A stretch of 8,547 bases of DNA from Gammaproteobacteria bacterium (lineage in GTDB: Bacteria > Pseudomonadota > Gammaproteobacteria > GRL18): contig WTAX01000297.1 of assembly GCA_013139395.1 (NCBI GenBank), positions 1 to 8,547 on the forward strand. Direction: 5' to 3'. Position numbers and translations under genes: made by a program. The notes beneath the pieces are model-generated. The model made no database searches. It worked only from the letters and a program-made list of their open reading frames with translations, and was not told the DNA's origin. Below are positions 1 to 5,550 of this stretch, one piece after another (positions within the stretch are counted from its first letter, which is position 1; every line of letters starts with the position of its first letter).

Positions 1-266
1 CATTGAGAAAGCTCGAAGCCTTATTGGCCGTTGCTGACGAAAATGCCTCCTTAATCATCACTGGTAATGGTGATGTTATTGAGCCCGAAGAAGGTCTGAT
101 AGCTATTGGCTCCGGTGGTCCCTATGCCCAATCAGCAGCACGAGCATTACTTGATAATACCGACTTAAGCGCTCAGGAAATCGTCGAAAAAGGGCTTACC
201 ATTGCCGGTGATATCTGTATTTATACTAATCATAATCATACCATTGAAACACTGGATTTAGACTAG
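1..266 (+). CDS. hslV: HslV (ClpQ) peptidase subunit, 3' half only
   Basis: This is the C-terminal 87 residues of the HslV peptidase, a threonine-protease ring that degrades proteins fed to it by the HslU ATPase in the cytoplasm. The gene runs off the left edge. The frame opens with a TTG at base 3, but that codon is an internal Leu: the text [13 protein letters not shown] matches the middle of Escherichia coli HslV, about half way along a family of roughly 175 residues. The N-terminal catalytic Thr is therefore outside the window. Visible family signatures are [10 protein letters not shown], the [15 protein letters not shown] helix region and the C-terminal [15 protein letters not shown]. 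The stop TAG at 264-266 lies 43 bases before hslU, the usual operon order. Nothing looks degraded, so the truncation is only a window edge. Confidence 0.95.
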   Translation, partial: LRKLEALLAVADENASLIITGNGDVIEPEEGLIAIGSGGPYAQSAARALLDNTDLSAQEIVEKGLTIAGDICIYTNHNHTIETLDLD

Positions 267-309
267 CAGATATTTCTAGTTATTAGCCAAACAGGAGTTT
301 AAAGAGTCA

Positions 310-1662
310 ATGTCTCAAATGACACCAAGAGAAATTGTTCAGGAACTGGATAAACACATTATCGGTCAGGCAGATGCCAAGCGTGCTGTGGCGATTGCTT
401 TGCGAAATCGCTGGCGTAGAAACCAGGTCGATGAGCCTTTGTGTAGTGAAATTACACCTAAAAATATTCTTATGATTGGCCCAACGGGAGTTGGTAAAAC
501 AGAAATCGCACGTCGTCTGGCGCGCCTTGCCAATGCCCCATTTATTAAAATTGAAGCCACCAAGTTTACCGAAGTGGGTTATGTCGGTCGGGATGTTGAA
601 TCAATTATTCGCGATCTGCTGGATGTATCTATAAAGCTGACCCGTGAACAGGCAATGGAAAAGGTACAACATCGAGCCCTTGATGCTGCTGAAGAACGTG
701 TGCTGGATATTTTATTACCGCCCGCACGCACTACTGAAGACTGGCAGGATGGATCACATACTGAAGATGCTTCACCCTCAGAAAGTTCTACCCGTCAAAA
801 ATTCCGCAAAATGTTACGCGAAGGTAAACTCGATGACAGAGAAATCGAAATTGATGTAAAAATGCCTAGTGTCGGAGTTGAAATTATGGCGCCTCCAGGT
901 ATGGAAGAAATGACCAGCCAGCTTCAAGGTATGTTTCAAAATCTGGGTGGTAGTGACAAAACAAAACGTCGCAAGTCAACTGTAAAAGATGCAATGAAAG
1001 TATTAACCGAAGATGAGGCGGCAAAACTGGTTAATGAAGAAGATATTAAGCAGCAGGCGATTAACAATGCCGAACAAAATGGCATTGTCTTTCTTGATGA
1101 GATTGACAAAATCGCCTCACGCAGCGAAGGACGCGGCCCGGAAGTGTCACGCGAAGGTGTGCAGCGTGATCTTTTGCCTCTAGTTGAAGGCAGCACTGTA
1201 TCAACCAAATATGGTATGGTTAAAACTGATCATATTTTATTTATTTGTTCCGGCGCCTTTCATTTGTGTAAACCATCTGATCTGATCCCTGAGCTGCAAG
1301 GCCGTCTGCCTATTCGAGTCGAACTCAATGCACTGGATGTTAATGACTTCAGCCGTATTCTGGTTGAGCCGGATGCGTCTCTGACAGAACAATATATCGC
1401 ATTGATGAAAACTGAAAACCTGACTCTTGAATTTGACACCAGTGCCATTGAACGAATTGCTGAAGTGGCATTTACGGTCAATGAATCTACCGAAAATATT
1501 GGTGCCCGACGTTTGCATACTATTATTGAACGCCTATTAGAATCTATTTCTTATGAAGCATCAGATATGGATGGTGAAAGCCTTAAAATAGACGGTCATT
1601 ATGTTGATGAACAGCTAGGTGAGCTAGCCATCAATGAAGACTTATCACGCTATATTTTGTAG
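310..1662 (+). CDS. hslU: HslU (ClpY) AAA+ unfoldase of the HslVU protease
   Basis: HslU is the ATP-dependent unfoldase that caps HslV and threads substrates into it. The 450 residues compare with 443 in E. coli. In order: GQ(x)[16 protein letters not shown] near the N-terminus; Walker A GPTGVGKT at 57-64; the substrate-gripping pore loop GYVG at 90-93; an inserted I domain from about 110 to 240, including the [18 protein letters not shown] stretch; Walker B VFLDEIDK around 260-267; the arginine finger in QGRLPIR at R332; and sensor-2 IGARRLH at 398-403. The C-terminal DLSRYIL is the tail known to insert into HslV pockets. All catalytic positions are present. The 7 extra residues appear to lie in the variable I domain. 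An AGGAG at 293-297 sits 12 bases before the ATG, a slightly long spacing, but the start [10 protein letters not shown] matches the family. It is in an operon with hslV. I see no sigma-32-type promoter in the 43-bp gap; any heat-shock promoter would lie upstream of the window. Confidence 0.98.
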   Translation: MSQMTPREIVQELDKHIIGQADAKRAVAIALRNRWRRNQVDEPLCSEITPKNILMIGPTGVGKTEIARRLARLANAPFIKIEATKFTEVGYVGRDVESIIRDLLDVSIKLTREQAMEKVQHRALDAAEERVLDILLPPARTTEDWQDGSHTEDASPSESSTRQKFRKMLREGKLDDREIEIDVKMPSVGVEIMAPPGMEEMTSQLQGMFQNLGGSDKTKRRKSTVKDAMKVLTEDEAAKLVNEEDIKQQAINNAEQNGIVFLDEIDKIASRSEGRGPEVSREGVQRDLLPLVEGSTVSTKYGMVKTDHILFICSGAFHLCKPSDLIPELQGRLPIRVELNALDVNDFSRILVEPDASLTEQYIALMKTENLTLEFDTSAIERIAEVAFTVNESTENIGARRLHTIIERLLESISYEASDMDGESLKIDGHYVDEQLGELAINEDLSRYIL

Positions 1663-1749
1663 AAAACGCATGCTGCCTATTTAAAAACAAAAGCAAAAAC
1701 AAAGGCAAAAACAAACAACAATCAGAATAAATTTGTCATAAGGTAAAAA
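1663..1749 (+). other. A-rich spacer between hslU and the DUF971 gene
   Basis: This 87-base gap is almost entirely A with a few C and G. It has no hairpin with a T run, so there is no sign that transcription ends after hslU. It contains the short tandem repeat listed separately and ends in a ribosome-binding site (AAGG at 1740-1743). It probably acts as an unstructured leader or intercistronic spacer for the DUF971 gene. Confidence 0.4.
1683..1718 (+). repeat. Imperfect tandem 12-base A-rich repeat, three units
   Basis: Three consecutive 12-base units read AAAAACAAAAGC (1683-1694), AAAAACAAAGGC (1695-1706) and AAAAACAAACAA (1707-1718). Units 1 and 2 differ at one base; unit 3 keeps the first nine bases AAAAACAAA. 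It looks like slippage-type low-complexity DNA 31 bases upstream of the next start codon. Copy number could vary between strains, and the transcript would be unstructured. No function is shown. Confidence 0.7.
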
Positions 1750-2124
1750 ATGATGTCTCAACAAAAAACTCCAACGCCAACTGAAATTAACTTACATTCA
1801 AAGTCACGCGAGTTAGAAATTGCCTTTGAAGATGGCTCTCGTTTTCATTTTTCCAGTGAATTTTTACGGGTTCACTCACCTTCAGCTGAAGTCAGAGGAC
1901 ATGCACCCGGAGAAGAAACATTACAGGTTGGTAAAGAAAACGTTAACATTAAAAACCTGGAGCCTGTGGGCAATTATGCCATTAAGATTGAATTTACAGA
2001 TGGTCATGACAGCGGTATTTTCTCATGGGATTTATTTTATGAGTATGGGAAAAATCAAGAAAAAATGTGGCAAGATTATCTGCAAAAATTAGCCGATGCC
2101 GGGCATGAACGCAAATTGAATTAA
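1750..2124 (+). CDS. DUF971 (gamma-butyrobetaine hydroxylase-like N-terminal domain) protein
   Basis: This 124-residue protein is a single DUF971 domain, the fold found at the N-terminus of gamma-butyrobetaine and trimethyllysine hydroxylases and at the C-terminus of the plant Fe-S scaffold HCF101. The recognisable core is ELEIAFEDGSRFHFSSEFLRVHSPSAEVRGH (about 24-54), then the VGNYAIKIEFTDGHDSGIFSWDLFYEYGK block (about 76-104) and a helical tail. It contains no cysteine, so it cannot hold the Cys-based zinc site of the eukaryotic hydroxylase domain. It also lacks the catalytic oxygenase domain, so an oxygenase activity should not be assigned. The same gene follows hslU in Pseudomonas, which suggests a conserved but unproven link with proteostasis or Fe-S metabolism. 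Two adjacent ATGs (1750, 1753) are both at workable distance from AAGG at 1740-1743; the second is equally possible. The exact role is unknown. Confidence 0.9.
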   Translation: MMSQQKTPTPTEINLHSKSRELEIAFEDGSRFHFSSEFLRVHSPSAEVRGHAPGEETLQVGKENVNIKNLEPVGNYAIKIEFTDGHDSGIFSWDLFYEYGKNQEKMWQDYLQKLADAGHERKLN

Positions 2125-2130
2125 ATGACA

Positions 2131-2166
2131 TGTTCAGCAGGGCGGCAATACCCTGCCCGCTGAACA
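2131..2166 (+). terminator. Strong hairpin after the DUF971 gene, terminator-like but without a U run
   Basis: TGTTCAGC (2131-2138) pairs perfectly with GCTGAACA (2159-2166). Past a one-base bulge (A2139), GGGC (2140-2143) pairs with GCCC (2155-2158), giving 12 pairs around an 11-base loop. An alternative fold pairs GCAGGG with CCCTGC and leaves a 4-base bulge. It begins 7 bases after the stop codon. The following bases (CAAAGCCACC) are not T-rich, so intrinsic termination may be inefficient. The hairpin could instead protect the 3' end of the hslVU transcript after Rho-dependent termination. Confidence 0.5.
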
Positions 2167-2326
2167 CAAAGCCACCACAGCAGAGGCTAAAATCTCCACT
2201 CCCTTAGCATCCACTTTTTATTGCCAATTTACTCTCCAAAATATCTAAAGACTTCATAGCCATGCTGATTAGACATTTTTGTTGTTGATACTTTAACCTG
2301 ACTTTTACCAATAAAGTGGCTGTTTT

Positions 2327-2344
2327 TTACAATACTGATTGTAA
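2327..2344. promoter_or_regulatory. Perfect inverted repeat, operator-like (TTACAAT-4-ATTGTAA)
   Basis: TTACAAT at 2327-2333 and ATTGTAA at 2338-2344 are exact reverse complements with a 4-base spacer ACTG. An 18-base dyad with 7-bp arms fits the size of a dimeric helix-turn-helix repressor site. It is 160 bases upstream of the small acidic gene and is not followed by a T run, so it does not look like a terminator. No regulator gene is next to it, and the binding protein, if any, is unknown. Confidence 0.35.
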
Positions 2345-2374
2345 CTAGTCTTAATAATAGTGTATCTTAAATCC

Positions 2375-2384
2375 TTTGTACAAA
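2375..2384. repeat. 10-bp perfect palindrome TTTGTACAAA
   Basis: TTTGTACAAA is its own reverse complement. It lies 30 bases downstream of the 18-base dyad, about three helical turns from it, in the same presumed promoter region. A 10-bp palindrome in AT-rich DNA is not rare, so a regulatory role is only suggested by its position. Confidence 0.35.
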
Positions 2385-2406
2385 ACCTTGTTATGAATAC
2401 TCACTA

Positions 2407-2434
2407 TTGAGCCCATACAAATAACGTCTATAGC
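2407..2434 (+). promoter_or_regulatory. Weak sigma-70-type promoter candidate for the ATPase operon
   Basis: TTGAGC (2407-2412) and TATAGC (2429-2434) each match four of six consensus bases and are separated by 16 bases. A transcript from here would start near 2441 and carry a leader of about 64 bases before the ATG at 2505. An alternative pair, TTGTAA (2339-2344) and TATCTT (2363-2368) with 18-base spacing, would place the dyad over the -35 box. Neither is strong, and the choice is a guess from sequence alone. Confidence 0.25.
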
Positions 2435-2491
2435 TCTGGCTTAATAGTTAAAGACAAGAAATGTCATGTTATTTCAATCAGTTAAAAATCT

Positions 2492-2498
2492 AAAGGAG
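2492..2498 (+). promoter_or_regulatory. Strong ribosome-binding site fixing the start of the 65-residue gene
   Basis: AAAGGAG ends six bases before the ATG at 2505. This is the best Shine-Dalgarno sequence in the window. It rules in favour of the 2505 start over the in-frame ATG at 2466, which would place the site inside the coding region and add 13 residues (MLFQSVKNLKEIF) with no good site in front of them. Confidence 0.85.
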
Positions 2499-2504
2499 AT
2501 TTTC

Positions 2505-2702
2505 ATGTCGGATGATGTAAGTCCTAAACCTCTGAATATGACCGAGCGTCAAACTACTATTGAAGAATTCACAAATTTTTGTCATGAAGAAAAAGAGCGC
2601 CGCATGAATTCAGGTGAAGATTTTGATGAAACAGCATACGAAGCAGCAAAGGAATTAACCTTGCGTAAACTGCAAGTACTTGAAGATGAGGGCTGGATAT
2701 GA
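2505..2702 (+). CDS. Small acidic protein of unknown function, coupled to the SMC-like ATPase
   Basis: I do not recognise this 65-residue protein. It has 17 Asp/Glu against 8 Lys/Arg, one Cys (C26) and no signal peptide or membrane segment, so it should be cytoplasmic. After a short polar N-terminus it reads as mostly helical: TIEEFTNFCHEEKERRMN, a break at SGEDF, then DETAYEAAKELTLRKLQVLEDE, ending in GWI. The excellent Shine-Dalgarno at 2492-2498 sets the start. Its TGA overlaps the ATG of the next gene in ATGA (2699-2702), so translation of the two is almost certainly coupled and the products are likely made in a fixed ratio. The context suggests an accessory or regulatory subunit of the ATPase, but that is inference from arrangement. 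It is unlike the Mre11/SbcD nuclease that usually accompanies Rad50-type ATPases. Confidence 0.8.
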   Translation: MSDDVSPKPLNMTERQTTIEEFTNFCHEEKERRMNSGEDFDETAYEAAKELTLRKLQVLEDEGWI

Positions 2703-4504
2703 TTATTCACAGTATCCGTGCAAAAAATGTTCTTAAATACGAACAATTAGATTTACTGGACTTACCGAAGCAAGGCATTATTGCCATTAGCGGTTTTAAT
2801 GAGTCAGGCAAAAGTACCATCGGTGAAACCATTTGTTTTGCCTTATTTGGTCGCACTTTTTCTGTAGCAGAAGATGATCTGGATAAAATTATTCGCTGGG
2901 GTGAAAGTGGCTGCAGCGTCACCATTCAATTTAGTAATAATAAAGCCGATGAGCCTGGTGATGAGCTATATGCTCTTACTCGCATGTTAGACTGTGATGG
3001 CAATCATTCAGCCAAGCTATACAAGGTTTACAACGAAGACAATCCCATTGCTCGTGGTATCGAGCGGGTTGAAGAAGCATTATTTGATCTCACTTCTATT
3101 GAATTTGAAGAATTTATTGAGTCCTTTTATCTGGCTCAAAGAGAAATTACCACACCGCACCCCCACAGCTATGCACTAAAAACCATGGCTGGTATCGCCA
3201 CAATGGAACACTGTGACAATAGCATTCACAACGATATACAAGGCGATATTGAAGCGGCAGAAGAACTGCTTAACCGGGCAAACCAAATCGAAGAAGAGAT
3301 AGAGGATATCGATCTCGAAAATGGCCATCTTGATTCATTGAGCAGTCAACACGATGAAGCATTATCTGCTAAGAGCCAGGCTGATGAAGCACAAGCAAAT
3401 TATCAATCAACTCTGGAAGAATATAATGACACAGCGCCAAATCTAAGTCGCTATTTGAGTAAAAAAAGCCGTGCTTCATTCTGGCGCTTTATTTACTTTA
3501 TGCTGGCTGCCGGTACATTGGCTTTATGGTGGCTAATGACAAAAATGCCTGATGCGGCCATTCATCAGCAGGTCTCTGAGTTTATCAGCAGCAATATGCC
3601 CCAAATCAGCGCACAGCACTTTCCTTATTTACTCTATGTGGGCGCTGGAGCAACATTTTTATTTTTTGTCTTCTGGGCTGCCAAAATCAGTCACAAAGGT
3701 AATATCGATCGCCTGAGTCAAAGTGGCATTGAGCTGGCAGAAAAAATGCGTAAGCTTGATACACAGCGTAACTTGACAATAAATGAAGAGCGTAGCCTGC
3801 AAATCAATCTGGTGGCCCGAAGTCAGGTCGGAGGTAAGCAACTGAGCAATGTCACGGAACCCGATTTAAGCTTTTTTTCCCAACAACAGCAGCAGCAAGC
3901 CGAACAGATCAGTCAACTCTCTGCTGCCATTGCGGTAGAACGTGAGCGTGTTAATCGTGCTGCTGAGCTGCAGGAAAAAATCGATGCCTTACAAGGTCAG
4001 ATTGATGACAAAGAATCTCGTAATCAGCTCAGAGAGCTGGCCAGCGAACTGCTCACCGGGGCCACACGGCATCTATCGAAACGCTTTAACCATATTATTC
4101 GTGAGCACGTGGGTAAAACCCTGCCACTATTCACTGAAAATCGTTATGAGCATTTACAAATTGATGAAGATCTCACCGTTCGGGTTTTTTCTAATGAAAA
4201 GCATGACTTTATGGATCTGGATGAAATTTCCAGCGGGACTCAGCGGCAAATTATGCTGGCGGTGCGTTTAGCACTTTCTCAGGAGATGGTCAGTCGTAAA
4301 GTTCAAACTCAACAATTTCTTATTTTAGATGAGCCCTTTGCTTTCTTTGATAAAGAACGCACCGAACGCTCGCTCTCTGTGTTACCTGAATTAAGTGATG
4401 ACTTACCACAGATCTGGATTATAGCCCAGTCATTCCCTGAGACGATAAATTTTGAGCATAGCATCTATTGTGAACGTGATGTGACGACAAAAACCAGCGA
4501 ATAA
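2699..4504 (+). CDS. Membrane-inserted Rad50/SbcC/YhaN-like SMC-type ABC ATPase
   Basis: This 601-residue protein has the split ABC head of the Rad50/SbcC/YhaN group. The N-lobe has Walker A GFNESGKST at 32-40 and the Q-loop glutamine Q147 in FYLAQREIT. The C-lobe has the signature SSGTQRQ at 511-517, Walker B FLILDEP with D544 and E545, and the D-loop FFDKE from 549. The switch position after the last strand is Gln (Q577 in IIAQS), not the usual His. Charged heptad-like helices (about 170-257 and 331-460) form short coiled-coil arms. Between them lie two hydrophobic segments, about 261-281 (FWRFIYFMLAAGTLALWWLMT) and 308-328 (FPYLLYVGAGATFLFFVFW), joined by a loop of about 26 residues. Lys/Arg flank the outer ends (SKKSR, KISHK), so the heads should be cytoplasmic and the loop periplasmic. 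No CxxC zinc hook is present, and the protein is much shorter than SbcC (about 1000 residues). A run of six Gln lies at 395-400. It is coupled to the 65-residue gene by ATGA. A DNA-repair role is possible but unproven. Confidence 0.88.
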   Translation: MIIHSIRAKNVLKYEQLDLLDLPKQGIIAISGFNESGKSTIGETICFALFGRTFSVAEDDLDKIIRWGESGCSVTIQFSNNKADEPGDELYALTRMLDCDGNHSAKLYKVYNEDNPIARGIERVEEALFDLTSIEFEEFIESFYLAQREITTPHPHSYALKTMAGIATMEHCDNSIHNDIQGDIEAAEELLNRANQIEEEIEDIDLENGHLDSLSSQHDEALSAKSQADEAQANYQSTLEEYNDTAPNLSRYLSKKSRASFWRFIYFMLAAGTLALWWLMTKMPDAAIHQQVSEFISSNMPQISAQHFPYLLYVGAGATFLFFVFWAAKISHKGNIDRLSQSGIELAEKMRKLDTQRNLTINEERSLQINLVARSQVGGKQLSNVTEPDLSFFSQQQQQQAEQISQLSAAIAVERERVNRAAELQEKIDALQGQIDDKESRNQLRELASELLTGATRHLSKRFNHIIREHVGKTLPLFTENRYEHLQIDEDLTVRVFSNEKHDFMDLDEISSGTQRQIMLAVRLALSQEMVSRKVQTQQFLILDEPFAFFDKERTERSLSVLPELSDDLPQIWIIAQSFPETINFEHSIYCERDVTTKTSE

Positions 4505-4530
4505 GCCGATCATTATCAGGGTTTAAAAAT

Positions 4531-5538
4531 ATGAATGTTCTGGCGGGTGATATTGGCGGTACTAAAACCAACCTTGGGATCTTTGCAGTTAACGCTCAGC
4601 AAGTAAGCTCAATAGTTGAAGCCACCTATATAAGCGCCAGCTATCATTCTTTAGAAGAAATCATAACGGACTTTTTGGCTCAGCTTAAAATCAATAAGCA
4701 GGAAGCACCTGTTACAACAGCCTGTTTTGGTGTCGCCGGTCCGGTTAAAAATAATCACTGTGAAGTCACTAACCTTCCCTGGATTATTGATGCTCTTCAA
4801 ATCAAAAAACAGTTTGGCTGGCAAGCGGTTAATTTACTCAATGATCTCGAAGCCAATGCCTGGGGCATTGCCGCCTTAGATGAAGATGACTTTATTATCT
4901 TAAATGAGGGTGACTTAAATACACATTCATCCGCTTCAGGTAATGCCTCCATTATTGCTGCCGGTACAGGTCTTGGTGAAGCCGGTTTATTCTGGGACGG
5001 CACAAAGCATATTCCCTTTGCCTCCGAAGGCGGTCATACTGATTTTAGTCCTGGTACCGAACAAGAATATCGTCTGCATCAATTTCTCAGTAATAAATAC
5101 CATGGTCATGTCAGTTGGGAGAGAATTGTTTCCGGAATGGGACTGGAAAACCTCTACCAATTTTTATGTTATGAAGCTCAATGTCAACCTCCGGCATGGC
5201 TGCAGCAGCAAATGCAATCAGGCGATACAGCGGCCGCCATTTCTAATGCCGCACAAACCGGTAAAGACAAACTCTGTCAACAGGCACTTGACTGGTTTAT
5301 ACACCTCTATGGTGTTGAAGCCGGCAACCACGCATTAAAAATAATGTCCAGCGGCGGCGTTTATCTTGGTGGCGGTATTGCACCCAAAATTATTCAACAG
5401 TTACAATCCGGCAGCTTTATGCAGGCTTTTTGCGACAAAGGTCGAATGCGCCATCTTTTAGAAGCCATGCCGGTGAAAGTGATCATGAATGATAAAACAG
5501 CATTATATGGACCGGCACTCTTTGCGGTCAGTCATTAA
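4531..5538 (+). CDS. glk: Glucokinase (bacterial Glk family)
   Basis: Glucokinase phosphorylates cytoplasmic glucose to glucose-6-phosphate with ATP. The 335 residues compare with 321 in E. coli Glk, and the layout is that of the Glk (PF02685) family rather than ROK: there is no ROK CxCGxxGC zinc motif. Visible are the phosphate-binding DIGGTKTN at 7-14, the catalytic-base motif LLNDLEANAWG with D105, the AAGTGLGEA block at about 150, the glucose-binding SEGGHTDF with E166 and H169, and the second nucleotide-binding block SGGVYLGGGIAPK in the C-terminal third, followed by KGRMRHLLEAMPVKVI as in E. coli. AGGG at 4518-4521 is nine bases before the ATG. The gene starts 26 bases after the ATPase and ends 12 bases before pgl, so it is likely in one transcript with both. 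All expected active-site residues are there. Confidence 0.95.
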   Translation: MNVLAGDIGGTKTNLGIFAVNAQQVSSIVEATYISASYHSLEEIITDFLAQLKINKQEAPVTTACFGVAGPVKNNHCEVTNLPWIIDALQIKKQFGWQAVNLLNDLEANAWGIAALDEDDFIILNEGDLNTHSSASGNASIIAAGTGLGEAGLFWDGTKHIPFASEGGHTDFSPGTEQEYRLHQFLSNKYHGHVSWERIVSGMGLENLYQFLCYEAQCQPPAWLQQQMQSGDTAAAISNAAQTGKDKLCQQALDWFIHLYGVEAGNHALKIMSSGGVYLGGGIAPKIIQQLQSGSFMQAFCDKGRMRHLLEAMPVKVIMNDKTALYGPALFAVSH

Positions 5539-5550
5539 TCAGGAAACAAT

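Larger units (their letters stand above)
2125..2504 (+). other. 380-bp AT-rich intergenic region, no gene seen
   Basis: No open frame of convincing length or coding character is present on either strand. The left end holds a strong hairpin (2131-2166). The middle and right hold a perfect 7-bp dyad (2327-2344), a 10-bp palindrome (2375-2384), a weak promoter candidate (2407-2434), a possible 10-codon mini-frame (2461-2493) and a strong ribosome-binding site (2492-2498). It is much the longest gap in the window and separates the hslVU transcript from the SMC-like ATPase operon, so it most likely contains the terminator of the first and the promoter of the second. No tRNA-like or small-RNA structure was recognised, though I cannot exclude an sRNA. 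Confidence 0.6.

Noticed and set aside
3..266. A complete 87-residue gene starting at TTG in base 3
   Set aside because: The text matches the second half of HslV with the TTG as an internal Leu; the gene is cut by the window edge.
936..1518. Opposite-strand frames of about 70-93 codons inside hslU
   Set aside because: They lie wholly within a highly conserved gene, have Ser/Arg/Cys-rich unfamiliar translations and no ribosome sites; they are shadows of hslU.
2186..2208. Second hairpin GCTAA...TTAGC as a terminator
   Set aside because: It has only five pairs around a 13-base loop, mostly A-T, and the nearby T run is offset; too weak to call.
2466..2504. Longer start of the small acidic gene at ATG 2466
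   Set aside because: It has no ribosome-binding site of its own, and the strong AAAGGAG would lie within the coding region at ideal distance to ATG 2505.
3881..3898. CAA/CAG run coding six Gln as a functional repeat
   Set aside because: Six Gln codons of mixed CAA/CAG in a Gln-rich coiled coil are ordinary; nothing shows instability or function.
3942..4271. 109-codon + strand frame inside the ATPase gene
   Set aside because: It overlaps the signature-motif region of the ATPase in another frame, and its translation shows no family resemblance.
2699..4504. Naming the ATPase sbcC or rad50
   Set aside because: It is much shorter than SbcC, has membrane segments, lacks the CxxC hook and has no sbcD neighbour; only the head fold is shared.
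4943..5338. 131-codon + strand frame inside glk
   Set aside because: It is a second frame of the conserved glucokinase coding region; glk has every active-site motif there.
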